Origin: Phycisphaerales bacterium UBA1845 | GTDB lineage: Bacteria > Planctomycetota > Phycisphaerae > UBA1845 | DNA: 14,478 bases | NCBI GenBank assembly: GCA_002338715.1 | Contig: DDIR01000063.1 | Location: 31,205-45,682 of the forward strand | Reading direction: 5' to 3' | Shown here: positions 1-6,630 of the stretch, piece after piece | How the letters are laid out: each line of letters starts with the position of its first letter | Numbering within the stretch: the first letter of the stretch is position 1 | Notes under the pieces: model-generated | What the model was told of the DNA's origin: nothing | Seen by the model: the letters and a program-made list of their open reading frames with translations, nothing else | Databases searched by the model: none | Translations under genes and position numbers: made by a program

Positions 1-1041
1 GAGCCGTTGTACTTGGTCAACCGCAGCGGGAACCGGCCGTCGCACGAGGGCGCGGCGCAGCGTTTCGACCGGGCCATCGAGCGGTGCCGACAGGCGGGGT
101 TCAGGCGTATCCTGTTGCGCGGGGACACCGACTTCACCCAGACCCGGGACCTGGATCGCTGGGACGCGGATGGCGTGCACTTCATCTTTGGCGTCGACGC
201 CCGTCCGAACCTGGTAAAGATGGCGGAAAGCCTGCCGAAAAAGGTGTGGAAACGGTTGAAGCGTCCGGCCAAGTACGACGTGCAAACCACGCCGCGGCGT
301 CGCCCGGCCAATGTCAAGGAGGCCATTGTCCGGCGTCGAGGATTCAGGAACATTCGTCTGGCCGGTGAAAAGGTGGCGGAGTTCCACTACCGGCCGGCCG
401 CGTGTGAGAAATCCTATCGCGTGGTGGTGGTGGTGCAGAAGAACCTCTCGGTGGAGCAGGGTTATTGGCGTTTGTTCGACGACGTGCGCTACTTCTTTTA
501 CATCACCAACGACGCGGCGCTGACGGCGAGCGAGGTGGTCTTCTCGGCGAACGATCGTTGTGACCAGGAGAATCTGCTACGCGATCTCAAGAGCGGGGTG
601 AGCGCGTTGGACATGCCGGTGGATGCTCTGGTGAGCAACTGGGCGTATATGGTGATGGCGTCGTTGGCTTGGACCTTGAAGGCGTGGTTCGCGTTGCTGC
701 TGCCGGAGAGCGGGCGGTGGATTGACCGGCGGCGTGCGGAGAAGCGCCGCGTGCTGCGGATGCGCTTCCGCACGTTCGCGACGGTTCGGCTACGACATCG
801 CAAGACGAAGGGATCAGGCTCGCGTACGGCATGCCTGGCGATGGTGTTCAAGCTGATGGAATGTGCATCGAAGACTTGGCGAGCGCTGAACGGATCAGCC
901 TTGCTCCCCGATGTGATCGCCGGAGTTCAGTTCGTTGACGGGGAAAGAAAAAACGCCGCTTTAAAAATCCTCATCCACAAGATTTGGCAATATCTCGCTT
1001 TCCCCGCCCAACTTACAAATGTGCGTTTCCAGCACTCTTGA
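1..1041 (+). CDS. IS1380-type DDE transposase, 5' end outside window
   Basis: The reading frame is open from base 1 (Glu-Pro-Leu-Tyr...), so the true start and the first catalytic Asp are off the left edge. About 346 codons remain, against roughly 430-460 for the family. What is visible fits the DDE domain of IS1380-type transposases: an LLRGDTDF block with the second Asp near residue 42, a following HFIFGVDARP strand, a YFFYITND block, and ANDRCDQENLLRDLKSG with the likely catalytic Glu at about residue 190. SNWAYMVMASLAWTLKAW is the family's conserved helix after the Glu. It would cut and paste its own IS element. The last 30 or so residues after VDGER look unlike the family and may be read-through past the original end. 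I saw no confident terminal inverted repeat downstream, so the right boundary of the IS is undefined. Confidence 0.85.
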   Translation, partial: EPLYLVNRSGNRPSHEGAAQRFDRAIERCRQAGFRRILLRGDTDFTQTRDLDRWDADGVHFIFGVDARPNLVKMAESLPKKVWKRLKRPAKYDVQTTPRRRPANVKEAIVRRRGFRNIRLAGEKVAEFHYRPAACEKSYRVVVVVQKNLSVEQGYWRLFDDVRYFFYITNDAALTASEVVFSANDRCDQENLLRDLKSGVSALDMPVDALVSNWAYMVMASLAWTLKAWFALLLPESGRWIDRRRAEKRRVLRMRFRTFATVRLRHRKTKGSGSRTACLAMVFKLMECASKTWRALNGSALLPDVIAGVQFVDGERKNAALKILIHKIWQYLAFPAQLTNVRFQHS

Positions 1042-1539
1042 GGACGCAAAGTTGCTGGTGGCACACATTGGAAAAAGGCTGCAAGAGCTGCCACAATCGC
1101 GGTTTTCTGCCTAATCCCCCAAACCAGCAACCAGGGAGCTCTTACTTTGTAGCCGCTGCGCCCAGTTTTCCTTTGCGATCAACTGCACTTTGGAATTCGC
1201 ATCTCTAACCAATCGACGTCCAGCTTGGGAAAACGAGGCTCGGTCATAAACCCGTACCAGATGAGGGCTTATGCCGCGTTTTGAGGGTCAGAATGAGGGT
1301 GGCAGGCTGCTGACAGGTGGTTGAGAAGTTGAAAACGAGCGGTCATCAGGTGGCGACTGACCCACTATTGACCCACCGCTGGGTGGTGCATATCGGCAAC
1401 AACTTCAGAGTTTTCGGCCTGGCGGCACGGGCGGATTCATGACGGTCGCATGCAATCGGGCCGGAACTCTCATTCGTCCGATCACTGTTCGCCGCAAGCA
1501 CGTCTTGACCATGACACGGCGGAAATGCTCGATGGTCGC
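1042..1539. other. Non-coding stretch between transposase and TolC remnant
   Basis: No convincing gene is present on either strand. There are only small features: three TGAGGG words at 1262, 1282 and 1294, a TGACCCAC direct repeat at 1358-1365 and 1369-1376, and a short hairpin ACCCA-CCGC-TGGGT at 1371-1384. The right end of the IS element presumably lies somewhere here, but I could not place it from a terminal repeat. Confidence 0.4.
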
Positions 1540-1860
1540 TTATGAACCACCCATCTTCGCCAGTACAGTATCCTCGGACAGTAAACCGAGTGACGCGAGC
1601 ATGTTGACTTGCGCTTGATTGTAGCCGACGACCGCCAGGATGTACCTAAGTCTCGCTTGCGTCAGCGTGTCCTGGGCTTGGAGCACGTCAAGTGTAGTCA
1701 TGGCGCCGGCCTGGAGGTTGGCTTTAGAAAGGCGCAGGGCTTCCTCGGCAGACGCAATCTGTTGAAGCGCAAGCTCGCCGAGTCTTCGATTGGCGATCGC
1801 ATCCTGATTGACGTTTACAACGTTTGCGCGAACCTCGGCACCCACTTCCGCAACAACCAT
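1540..1860 (-). pseudogene. C-terminal remnant of a TolC-family outer membrane efflux protein
   Basis: About 105 codons ending in a TAA at 1540-1542 encode a long amphipathic helix pair typical of the second half of TolC/OEP proteins: EEALRLSKANLQAGAMTTLDV, then LQAQDTLTQARLRYILAVVGYNQAQVNML. The LQAGAMTTLDVLQAQ turn is the family's hallmark between the last two periplasmic helices. A full protein has 400-500 residues, so the beta-barrel strands and first repeat are missing. The frame continues open to 1959, but the extra residues (through about MANSCLSEGGDAVNKACH) do not look like the family. The break is therefore near 1860. It is not a piece of the intact channel gene at 12428-13993, whose C-terminus differs. 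It is probably non-functional debris left by a deletion or insertion. Confidence 0.72.
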
Positions 1861-1941
1861 CCTCTGAGGAAAAATACACCATTCCTTGAATTCAGGTAAA
1901 CCAATGTGGCATGCTTTGTTCACGGCGTCCCCGCCCTCTGA

Positions 1942-2178
1942 AAGGCACGAGTTGGCCAAAGCATCCAGTTTGCGCTCCTCACTGGCCGAGAACTGGGAGA
2001 GACGATCACGACCTTCGGAGCCGGGGTCCAGGCGCTCGACTTGGTGTTGGTCTCCGGCACGATCTGCGAAAGATCCAAGCCCATCCCGGAAGAACTCCGG
2101 GAAAGCGATCCAGCTGGAATGACACGTCTATTGTGGCAAGAACAAATGGTTTGCACGCCGCGCCTGACCCATTTTTGA
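1942..2178 (+). pseudogene. Unrecognised open stretch, possible gene fragment
   Basis: This frame runs 78 codons between two stops (TGA at 1939-1941 and TGA at 2176-2178) with protein-like composition: an alternating hydrophobic run TTFGAGVQALDLVLVSGTI, then a polar helix-like tail ending RLLWQEQMVCTPRLTHF. There is no start codon near the beginning and no ribosome binding site. The open frames overlapping it on the same and the opposite strand are richer in Arg, Ser and Pro and look like shadows. I do not recognise the family. It may be the tail of a gene disrupted by the same event that truncated the neighbouring TolC remnant, or it may be chance. Confidence 0.22.
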
Positions 2179-2636
2179 TGCACACTTGGCCCACTCATTG
2201 CCGCGTGCGTAGATTCCGCGCGAACCGGCGGCTGGCGCTGGGCGGACGGGGCGCTCGGGCATCGAGGGGCGGCTCCGAGAGCGCTCGCGCCTGTCAACCG
2301 CTGGAAAGAAGATTCCAGACAGCGCGAGAGCGCGACGCTTGTCGTGGCTGCCCCGGGCGGGTTAGAAACTCAACGAAACATGGCGTTGAATATGTTCATG
2401 CGACGATTTACACAATGACTGCCAGCTCACCCAGCTGGACGTCGTTCATGTCCTGTCGATGCCCCAATGGACGAATTGTTAACTGGCGCAGTGAGGGATT
2501 TCGCCAACGCATGGAGCAAGTCGTTCTTCCTAATTCGCACCGATCTGAGTTCTGGCTCAAGGCCGTCCTCGACCAGGAAACTGCAGTCCGAAACACAAAA
2601 GGATCCACCCTTCAAGTAGCGGACTCTTATGGATCC
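2179..2636. other. Gap without a supportable gene
   Basis: Open frames exist on both strands here, but none combines a start codon, a ribosome binding site and recognisable protein sequence. On the minus strand, a frame at about 2427-2615 encodes a stretch around SVRIRKNDLLHALAKSL that looks mildly protein-like but begins at TTG with no Shine-Dalgarno. The segment 2220-2340 is very GC-rich compared with the recombinase region to its right, which suggests a compositional boundary in this gap. Confidence 0.3.
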
Positions 2637-2810
2637 TCACCGACTTGAGCCCTCAGTCGTCTCTTGAGAATCAATCTGTTTGTTCGATGTAGCCCTGTCG
2701 AGGCCTGTATTGACTTCCTGTTCTTCTGCGCATGCGGTATGGTCGCGCATCCATCGACGCGCGAGGCATTTTCCAATTAACTGGGCATACTCTTCCATTG
2801 CTTTGTTCAT
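2637..2810 (-). CDS. 57-aa hypothetical protein downstream of recombinase
   Basis: ATG at 2810-2808 through TGA at 2639-2637 gives 57 residues starting MNKAMEEYAQLIGKCLARRW and ending in a polar, Gln/Ser/Thr-rich tail. The start is well supported: AAAGGAGA at 2824-2817 is a near-perfect Shine-Dalgarno with a 6-nt spacer. The N-terminal half could form one amphipathic helix; residues 30-57 look disordered. There is no signal peptide and no known domain that I can name. It lies on the same strand as the large serine recombinase, 91 bp downstream of it, but the recombinase terminator sits in between. Expression would thus need read-through or its own promoter, which I do not see. A small accessory protein of the recombinase module is possible, but that is only a guess from position. 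Confidence 0.55.
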   Translation of the reverse strand: MNKAMEEYAQLIGKCLARRWMRDHTACAEEQEVNTGLDRATSNKQIDSQETTEGSSR

Positions 2811-2816
2811 TCCGAT

Positions 2817-2824
2817 TCTCCTTT
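2817..2824 (-). promoter_or_regulatory. Strong ribosome binding site of the 57-aa ORF
   Basis: AAAGGAGA on the minus strand, 6 nt before the ATG at 2810. It is the best Shine-Dalgarno match I noticed in the window and the main reason to accept the small ORF. It begins only 6 nt after the T-run of the preceding terminator. Confidence 0.7.
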
Positions 2825-2830
2825 GAATAC

Positions 2831-2856
2831 AAAAAAAGCCCAGCGATTTGCTGGGC
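2831..2856 (-). terminator. Intrinsic terminator after the serine recombinase
   Basis: Read on the minus strand: GCCCAGC (2856-2850), loop AAATC (2849-2845), GCTGGGC (2844-2838), then seven T (2837-2831). A perfect 7-bp GC-rich stem followed by a T-run is a textbook rho-independent terminator. It lies 45 bp past the recombinase stop at 2902 and just before the ribosome binding site of the 57-aa ORF. Confidence 0.9.
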
Positions 2857-2901
2857 AGAAACTTCTTGAACGAATTGTGTTTGTTCTGAAATTGCAGCTA
2901 G

Positions 2902-4785
2902 CTACGCGGCATCATTACTCCTGTCATGTTCGGTCCAGCGTTTCCAGACCGTCCACGCACCTCCAGGACTCATGTTCAATAATCGTCCGATTTCATTCCA
3001 TGAAACACCTTCATTTCGCAGCGAGACGATCTGTGGAGCGGCTTGATCCATTCGAGAAGGACCGCCAACCGCAATCACAAACTCTGGCGATGCATGTTCT
3101 TCCGAGTCGTCAACACAATTAAGCGACTGCAAGATGCTCGGGCTCACCGTATCTCCAAGCAGATTGGATATCGATCTGAACGCATCGATTCGAAATCTAA
3201 GCTCCATGTATCCGCGTTTCTTGCCACGGATCTTGATCTCATGAGCGGTGATTTTTCCAATCAGTTGACGCAGCATCAACGCGGCGTTTTCTGGAAACTC
3301 TTGAAGCAACGAAACCTGATCGGCAAGTTGAGAACGAATCCAATCGTCATCCGGCATTGCAATGGGCTTGTTCAGAGAATCCTCGCGTTCTTCGATTTGC
3401 TCACGAAGAGACGCAGCTTCGCGTTCTAACTGACCCAAGCGTTGAACGATTGAAGAGCTCTGATCCAGGCCTTGCTCCACAGCATTAACAAGATTCGCGA
3501 TTCCTCTTTCTATCTGCGCCAATCGCTTTCGATCGGCGATTAGCGCCGCTGGAATTTGACTTGACGCCAAGTCTATCTCGTTTCGCATGGTATCGATAAC
3601 CGTTTTCATCCAGTCAGGAATCGACCCAAATATGTCTCCAATCGAAGAGATGATCTTCTCTTCGGCGATGTCGATCCGCACGCGCGTGCCAACGTCACAT
3701 ACACCTTTGCGGTGTTTCGAGCAACCGAAGTAACGATACTTTCCAGACAACTGTGCGGTCATGCGTGCGCCGCACTTTTCACACCAAATCAATCCATTCA
3801 GCAATCCCACAGGATACACTTCGGTGTGGTGAACCTTTGCAGCGCGAGATTTCTGTCCCGGCTTCTTGCCATAGATTTCCAAGAGCTCAGCGAGGAGGAC
3901 TTGCGATTTTTTCCAGGTCGCATCGTCAATGATTCGCAATTCTGGTCGGCGCATGTCCACCATCTGATCTTGTTTTGCAGGAACTTGTCGTTTTCGACCT
4001 TGGGAGTCACGAACCGATATGGTTCTGCCCCAATGCCACTCTCCAATGTATTTTGTGTTTCCAAGAATCTTGCGTACATGTTGGTGGGCCCAATGGGGCG
4101 TCGTGCATCGCGGTCCTTTTGCAATATCCATGTCATTCAGTCGACGCGCAATCGCCCCAATCGATAGACCATCGACGAACCATAGGAAGACTAAGCGCAC
4201 GATCTCAGCCTCTGGTTCATAGACCACAACGATCTTCTTGGGCTTTGGACCGCGCGTCGCAAGCAGTTCTGCCCAATTGGACTCGATGTATTGTGAACAG
4301 TACCCGAAGCAAAAGTCTCCGGCCGATCCGTTGCCGTCAAGCACTCGCCCTTTCTGCCCACGGCGCACGCGCCGGGCAAGTTCGCGAACGGTCGTCGAAT
4401 TGTGCAACTCCATCACTTTGACTTTGAGTTGCCAGCCCTCTTCGTCGGTGTCAATGTTTTCACCGGTTGAGATGAATCGGCCGCCATGAAAGACCACATC
4501 ATTGATCAGCGAATATGCCTGATCGGCGCGACTAAATCGGGATTGGTCGTCCACCGCAAGGACGCGGACACGACCAGCTTTAACAAGATTCATCGCCCTG
4601 ACGAAGGCATCTCGATCGAGTTTTGTTCCTGATTCGGCTTCGTCCCTAAGAAACAGTGGGTTGGTCAACGGAACTCCGAGTCGCTTCAGCACCGCTTTAA
4701 CCTCGCGTTCTTGGTCGTCACAGCTTTCGCTTCGCTGCATGTCTGTGCTAAATCGGGTGAGGATTACGTCGTATTTCTCCATCAT
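2902..4785 (-). CDS. Large serine recombinase
   Basis: This 627-residue protein is a site-specific serine recombinase that would cut and rejoin DNA at attachment sites to integrate or excise an element. The resolvase domain (about 5-150) has the catalytic Ser13 in TRFSTDMQ and the conserved DDQSRFSR block at 79-86. The recombinase domain (about 155-300) includes YEPEAEIVRLVF and the NTKYIGEWHWGR segment. A zinc ribbon follows with Cys335, Cys338, Cys355 and Cys363, then a predicted coiled coil at about 400-470. Beyond it lies an unusual C-terminal tail (about 584-617, EGVSWNEIGRLLNMSPGG) that looks like a helix-turn-helix. ATG at 4785 is followed directly by another at 4782. GAGAGG lies 4 nt before the first and 7 nt before the second, so the second may be the true start. 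All catalytic-domain landmarks are intact, so it is probably active. No att core was identified. Base composition is more AT-rich than in the efflux operon, consistent with acquisition. Confidence 0.93.
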   Translation of the reverse strand: MMEKYDVILTRFSTDMQRSESCDDQEREVKAVLKRLGVPLTNPLFLRDEAESGTKLDRDAFVRAMNLVKAGRVRVLAVDDQSRFSRADQAYSLINDVVFHGGRFISTGENIDTDEEGWQLKVKVMELHNSTTVRELARRVRRGQKGRVLDGNGSAGDFCFGYCSQYIESNWAELLATRGPKPKKIVVVYEPEAEIVRLVFLWFVDGLSIGAIARRLNDMDIAKGPRCTTPHWAHQHVRKILGNTKYIGEWHWGRTISVRDSQGRKRQVPAKQDQMVDMRRPELRIIDDATWKKSQVLLAELLEIYGKKPGQKSRAAKVHHTEVYPVGLLNGLIWCEKCGARMTAQLSGKYRYFGCSKHRKGVCDVGTRVRIDIAEEKIISSIGDIFGSIPDWMKTVIDTMRNEIDLASSQIPAALIADRKRLAQIERGIANLVNAVEQGLDQSSSIVQRLGQLEREAASLREQIEEREDSLNKPIAMPDDDWIRSQLADQVSLLQEFPENAALMLRQLIGKITAHEIKIRGKKRGYMELRFRIDAFRSISNLLGDTVSPSILQSLNCVDDSEEHASPEFVIAVGGPSRMDQAAPQIVSLRNEGVSWNEIGRLLNMSPGGAWTVWKRWTEHDRSNDAA

Positions 4786-4881
4786 TAAGCCTCTCAGGGC
4801 GACCGGATTGGGTCAGCCATCGAGAGGGCGGTTGAGGAACAGGTGTTTAGAATTCAAGTGCGTTCCAGTTCATTTCTCTTT

Positions 4882-4911
4882 TGTATACAAACCTGGCTGC
4901 ACATGCTTCAA
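4882..4911 (-). promoter_or_regulatory. Candidate promoter of the serine recombinase
   Basis: On the minus strand, TTGAAG (4911-4906), an 18-bp spacer, and TATACA (4887-4882) form a moderate sigma70-like promoter that would give a leader of roughly 90 nt. The -10 lies inside a perfect 12-bp palindrome, TTTGTATACAAA (4880-4891), which could be an operator. It is called from pattern only; each hexamer matches consensus at about 4 of 6 positions. Confidence 0.4.
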
Positions 4912-4998
4912 GACCATATCTCCAGTAAATTCAATGACTTGCGGAAACAGGCTTCGCACCAACCTCAACCCACCGATTTCGTTCACAAAGGTGCAAGG

Positions 4999-5167
4999 CC
5001 GGTCGCCCCGATTTTTTGCCACGCTTTGCTGGCAAAAAATAGAGCAGGTGAGCACAAGAACAGGTGAACAGGTGAAACGACAACGACCTGGGCACGTTGT
5101 GCTTTCGTCAGTCGATGGCCTCACCTGCGGTCCCCTGCTCAACTGATCACCTGCTCAGCCGTTGTCG
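4999..5167 (+). repeat. 169-bp structured repeat, copy 1
   Basis: This segment matches 6422-6590 with 8 substitutions and no gap by hand alignment (about 95% identity). It is full of inverted repeats. A perfect 11-bp stem ATTTTTTGCCA/TGGCAAAAAAT with an 8-nt loop lies at 5011-5040. GAGCAGGTGA (5042-5051) pairs with TCACCTGCTC (5147-5156). CGACAACG (5078-5085) pairs with CGTTGTCG (5160-5167). GCAC-GTT-GTGC lies at 5092-5102. The heptamer CAGGTGA occurs three times (5045, 5061, 5069) and its complement TCACCTG twice (5121, 5147). It ends 34 bp before a truncated four-helix-bundle ORF. Open frames cross it on both strands, but their translations change with no coding pattern. I read it as a structured non-coding element, either an RNA or a dispersed genomic repeat. 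Confidence 0.88.
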
Positions 5168-5201
5168 ATTCACCACTTCTCGTGACGTCGCCAGATCATT
5201 C

Positions 5202-5264
5202 ATGTTCGAAAAGCTCGAAGTCTGTCAGAAGGCGGTCGATCTGGCCGATGATGTCGCGCGTCGT
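5202..5264 (+). pseudogene. Truncated four-helix-bundle (S23/IVP-like) protein, start only
   Basis: ATG at 5202 opens a frame beginning MFEKLEVCQKAVDLADDVAR. This is the characteristic first helix of the small (about 120-residue) four-helix-bundle proteins related to 23S-rRNA intervening-sequence proteins and to the Avd accessory protein of diversity-generating retroelements. After about 21 codons the similarity stops: the frame continues to a stop at 5411 with unrelated residues, and the other three helices are absent. The Cys at residue 8 is also atypical, since an aromatic residue is usual there. It begins 34 bp after repeat copy 1, the same arrangement as the second copy. There is no good Shine-Dalgarno. 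It is a dead fragment. Confidence 0.72.
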
Positions 5265-5286
5265 CGCGGCCCCTGCATCCACAAAA

Positions 5287-5302
5287 AGTTCAACTGGTGT
5301 CC
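5287..5302 (+). repeat. 16-bp direct repeat, also at 6408-6423
   Basis: AGTTCAACTGGTGTCC occurs here, just after the truncated four-helix ORF, and again at 6408-6423, where it runs directly into repeat copy 2. Weaker similarity continues for about 9 bp past it (AGTTGCCGC here, GGTCGCCCC there). This suggests that an extra, decayed edge of the same repeat unit lies here. The two 16-mers closely bracket the SRPBCC/ArsR operon. Confidence 0.65.
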
Positions 5303-5435
5303 AGTTGCCGCAATTCAATGTGATTGTATTCGTGGAAAGTTCTTCGGCCGCTGGCGTTTATGGCCGGTTCAATCACATCCACTCACCATGGGCATTCGCG
5401 ACGAGTGTTGAACTCTCGCGGTATATCGGTGGTTG

Positions 5436-5915
5436 TCACCATGACATAGCGAGCTCAACGAGTTGATCGAGTGCGGTACTCCAACCGTTGAAGAACCCCA
5501 TCTCCTCGTGTTTGGTCTTGCCGTCAGAATCAGCGTGCATGGCGATAGCCGTGTAGCGGGTGCCGGTTCCTTCGGGTTCAAGCAAGATGACTGCCGTCAT
5601 GAACGCCTCGGACTTGGGGCGGAAGCCGGGGCCGAGCGCGTCTGTGAACACGAGCTTTCGGTTTTCAACGACTTCGAGATAGCAGCCCGGGTCAGCGGGC
5701 ATGACCTCCCCTTCGGGGGAGCGCATGGTGGTGCTGAAGATGCCTCCGGGCCTCAGGTCGATTTCACACTCGACTGTTTCCCATGGCTTCGGGGTGAACC
5801 ACTTCTTCAGGTGCTCAGGCTGAGTCCAAGCCTTCCAAACGAGTTCCGGGCGCACATCGACCACTCGTTCAAGGACAAGGTCGAGTTTCGGGTTGATCTC
5901 GGGGCGCTCAGTCAT
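5436..5915 (-). CDS. SRPBCC / AHSA1-family protein
   Basis: A 159-residue START-like helix-grip protein of the AHSA1 (activator of Hsp90 ATPase homologue) group. The family forms a single hydrophobic ligand-binding cavity. Evidence is the N-terminal strand and helix [20 protein letters not shown] followed by LKKWFTP, the central [16 protein letters not shown] hairpin, the [18 protein letters not shown] strand pair, and the long C-terminal helix [17 protein letters not shown]. The length is normal and the gene appears intact. The start overlaps the stop of the ArsR gene by 8 bp, with GGAGG 6 nt upstream of the ATG, so the two are co-transcribed and probably translationally coupled. Such pairs are common in bacteria; the ligand is generally unknown and cannot be read from the sequence. 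Confidence 0.9.
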   Translation of the reverse strand: MTERPEINPKLDLVLERVVDVRPELVWKAWTQPEHLKKWFTPKPWETVECEIDLRPGGIFSTTMRSPEGEVMPADPGCYLEVVENRKLVFTDALGPGFRPKSEAFMTAVILLEPEGTGTRYTAIAMHADSDGKTKHEEMGFFNGWSTALDQLVELAMSW

Positions 5916-6246
5916 CTTGTTCCTCCATGGTCTTCAAGTGAGCGTCCAATTGGTCAAGACGCTGGGTCCACGCCTCACGCTGGCTGCCGAGCCACGTGGC
6001 AATGGAGTTGATCTGCGTGGGGATGGCCTCGACGATCCGAACACGACCACGCTTGTGCGACCGCACCATTCCTCCATCTTCCAGGACCTTGATGTGCTGG
6101 AGAAAGGACGGGAGCGCCATGTCGAACGGCTCGGCCAACGACTTCACAGAAGCAGGGCCGTGCTGTAGTCGCTCAATGACAGAACGACGGGTCGAGTTCG
6201 AGAGGGCGTGAAACGCGAGGTCCAGTGTGCGCGATTGGGTGACCAT
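5908..6246 (-). CDS. ArsR-family winged-helix repressor
   Basis: A 112-residue regulator (ATG at 6246), first gene of a two-gene operon with the SRPBCC protein. The ArsR winged helix is plain: [25 protein letters not shown] (first helices), [25 protein letters not shown] (helix-turn-helix with recognition helix around [13 protein letters not shown]), and the wing [12 protein letters not shown]. No Cys metal-binding motif (CxC) is present, so it belongs to the non-metal-sensing group usually paired with SRPBCC genes. A GTG at 6261 would add five residues, but it falls inside the likely promoter, and neither start has a clear Shine-Dalgarno. I prefer the ATG and a leaderless message. It likely represses its own operon. 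Confidence 0.88.
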   Translation of the reverse strand: MVTQSRTLDLAFHALSNSTRRSVIERLQHGPASVKSLAEPFDMALPSFLQHIKVLEDGGMVRSHKRGRVRIVEAIPTQINSIATWLGSQREAWTQRLDQLDAHLKTMEEQDD

Positions 6247-6251
6247 GCCGG

Positions 6252-6280
6252 ACAATACCACACCGCAACAGTAAGGTCAA
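6252..6280 (-). promoter_or_regulatory. Promoter of the ArsR-SRPBCC operon, leaderless
   Basis: On the minus strand, TTGACC (6280-6275), exactly 17 bp, then TATTGT (6257-6252). The -10 ends only 5 nt before the ATG at 6246, so transcription would start at or within a base or two of the start codon. The absence of any Shine-Dalgarno before that ATG agrees with this. Confidence 0.6.
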
Positions 6281-6407
6281 TGGCTAACTATTAGAAATGA
6301 CAATTTCGGGGCGATTGATTCCATGATCGTGATAGGCGGAGTTGTCGCGAAGGCAGCGGATCAGCAACCGCGTTTCGAGACTCGAGAGGCCGATCAGGAA
6401 CACGAAC

Positions 6408-6423
6408 AGTTCAACTGGTGTCC
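6408..6423 (+). repeat. 16-bp direct repeat, partner of 5287-5302
   Basis: Second copy of AGTTCAACTGGTGTCC. Here it adjoins, and overlaps by 2 bp, the start of structured repeat copy 2. Confidence 0.65.
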
Positions 6424-6590
6424 GGTCGCCCCGATTTTTTGCCACGCTTTGCTGGCAAAAAATAGAGCAGGTGAGCACAGGATCAGGTGAACAGGTGAAA
6501 CGACAATCACCTGGGCACGTTGTGCGTTCGTCAGTCGAACCCCTCACCTGCGGTCCCCTGCTCAACTGATCACCTGCTCAGCCGTTGTCG
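6422..6590 (+). repeat. 169-bp structured repeat, copy 2
   Basis: Same element as 4999-5167, in the same orientation and offset by exactly 1,423 bp. The 11-bp hairpin (6434-6463) and the 10-bp inverted pair GAGCAGGTGA (6465-6474) / TCACCTGCTC (6570-6579) are unchanged. Two adjacent substitutions turn AACGACCTG into AATCACCTG, adding a third TCACCTG (6507-6513) and shortening the CGACAACG/CGTTGTCG pair to 6 bp. The other changes fall in likely loops or linkers. It ends 40 bp before a second truncated four-helix-bundle start. Confidence 0.88.
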
Positions 6591-6630
6591 TTCATCCGTT
6601 GCCGTACCAACCACCGCGCCGGACATCGCC

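Noticed and set aside
1911..2648. Plus-strand 245-codon open frame
   Set aside because: It has an Arg/Ser/Pro-rich chance composition without domain or ribosome binding site, and ends beneath the 57-aa minus-strand ORF.
4870..5142. Minus-strand frame through repeat copy 1 (and the similar one at 6284-6565)
   Set aside because: Both share similar sequence only because the 169-bp repeat is shared; substitutions do not spare codons and there are no start signals, so they are repeat shadows.
5041..5160. CRISPR-like reading of the repeated CAGGTGA words
   Set aside because: The heptamers are irregularly spaced and occur in both orientations, with no 25-40 bp repeat-spacer periodicity and no cas gene.
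4999..6590. Diversity-generating retroelement
   Set aside because: The four-helix fragments recall Avd, but no reverse transcriptase and no adenine-variable template/variable repeat pair are present in the window; substitutions between the copies are not confined to adenines.
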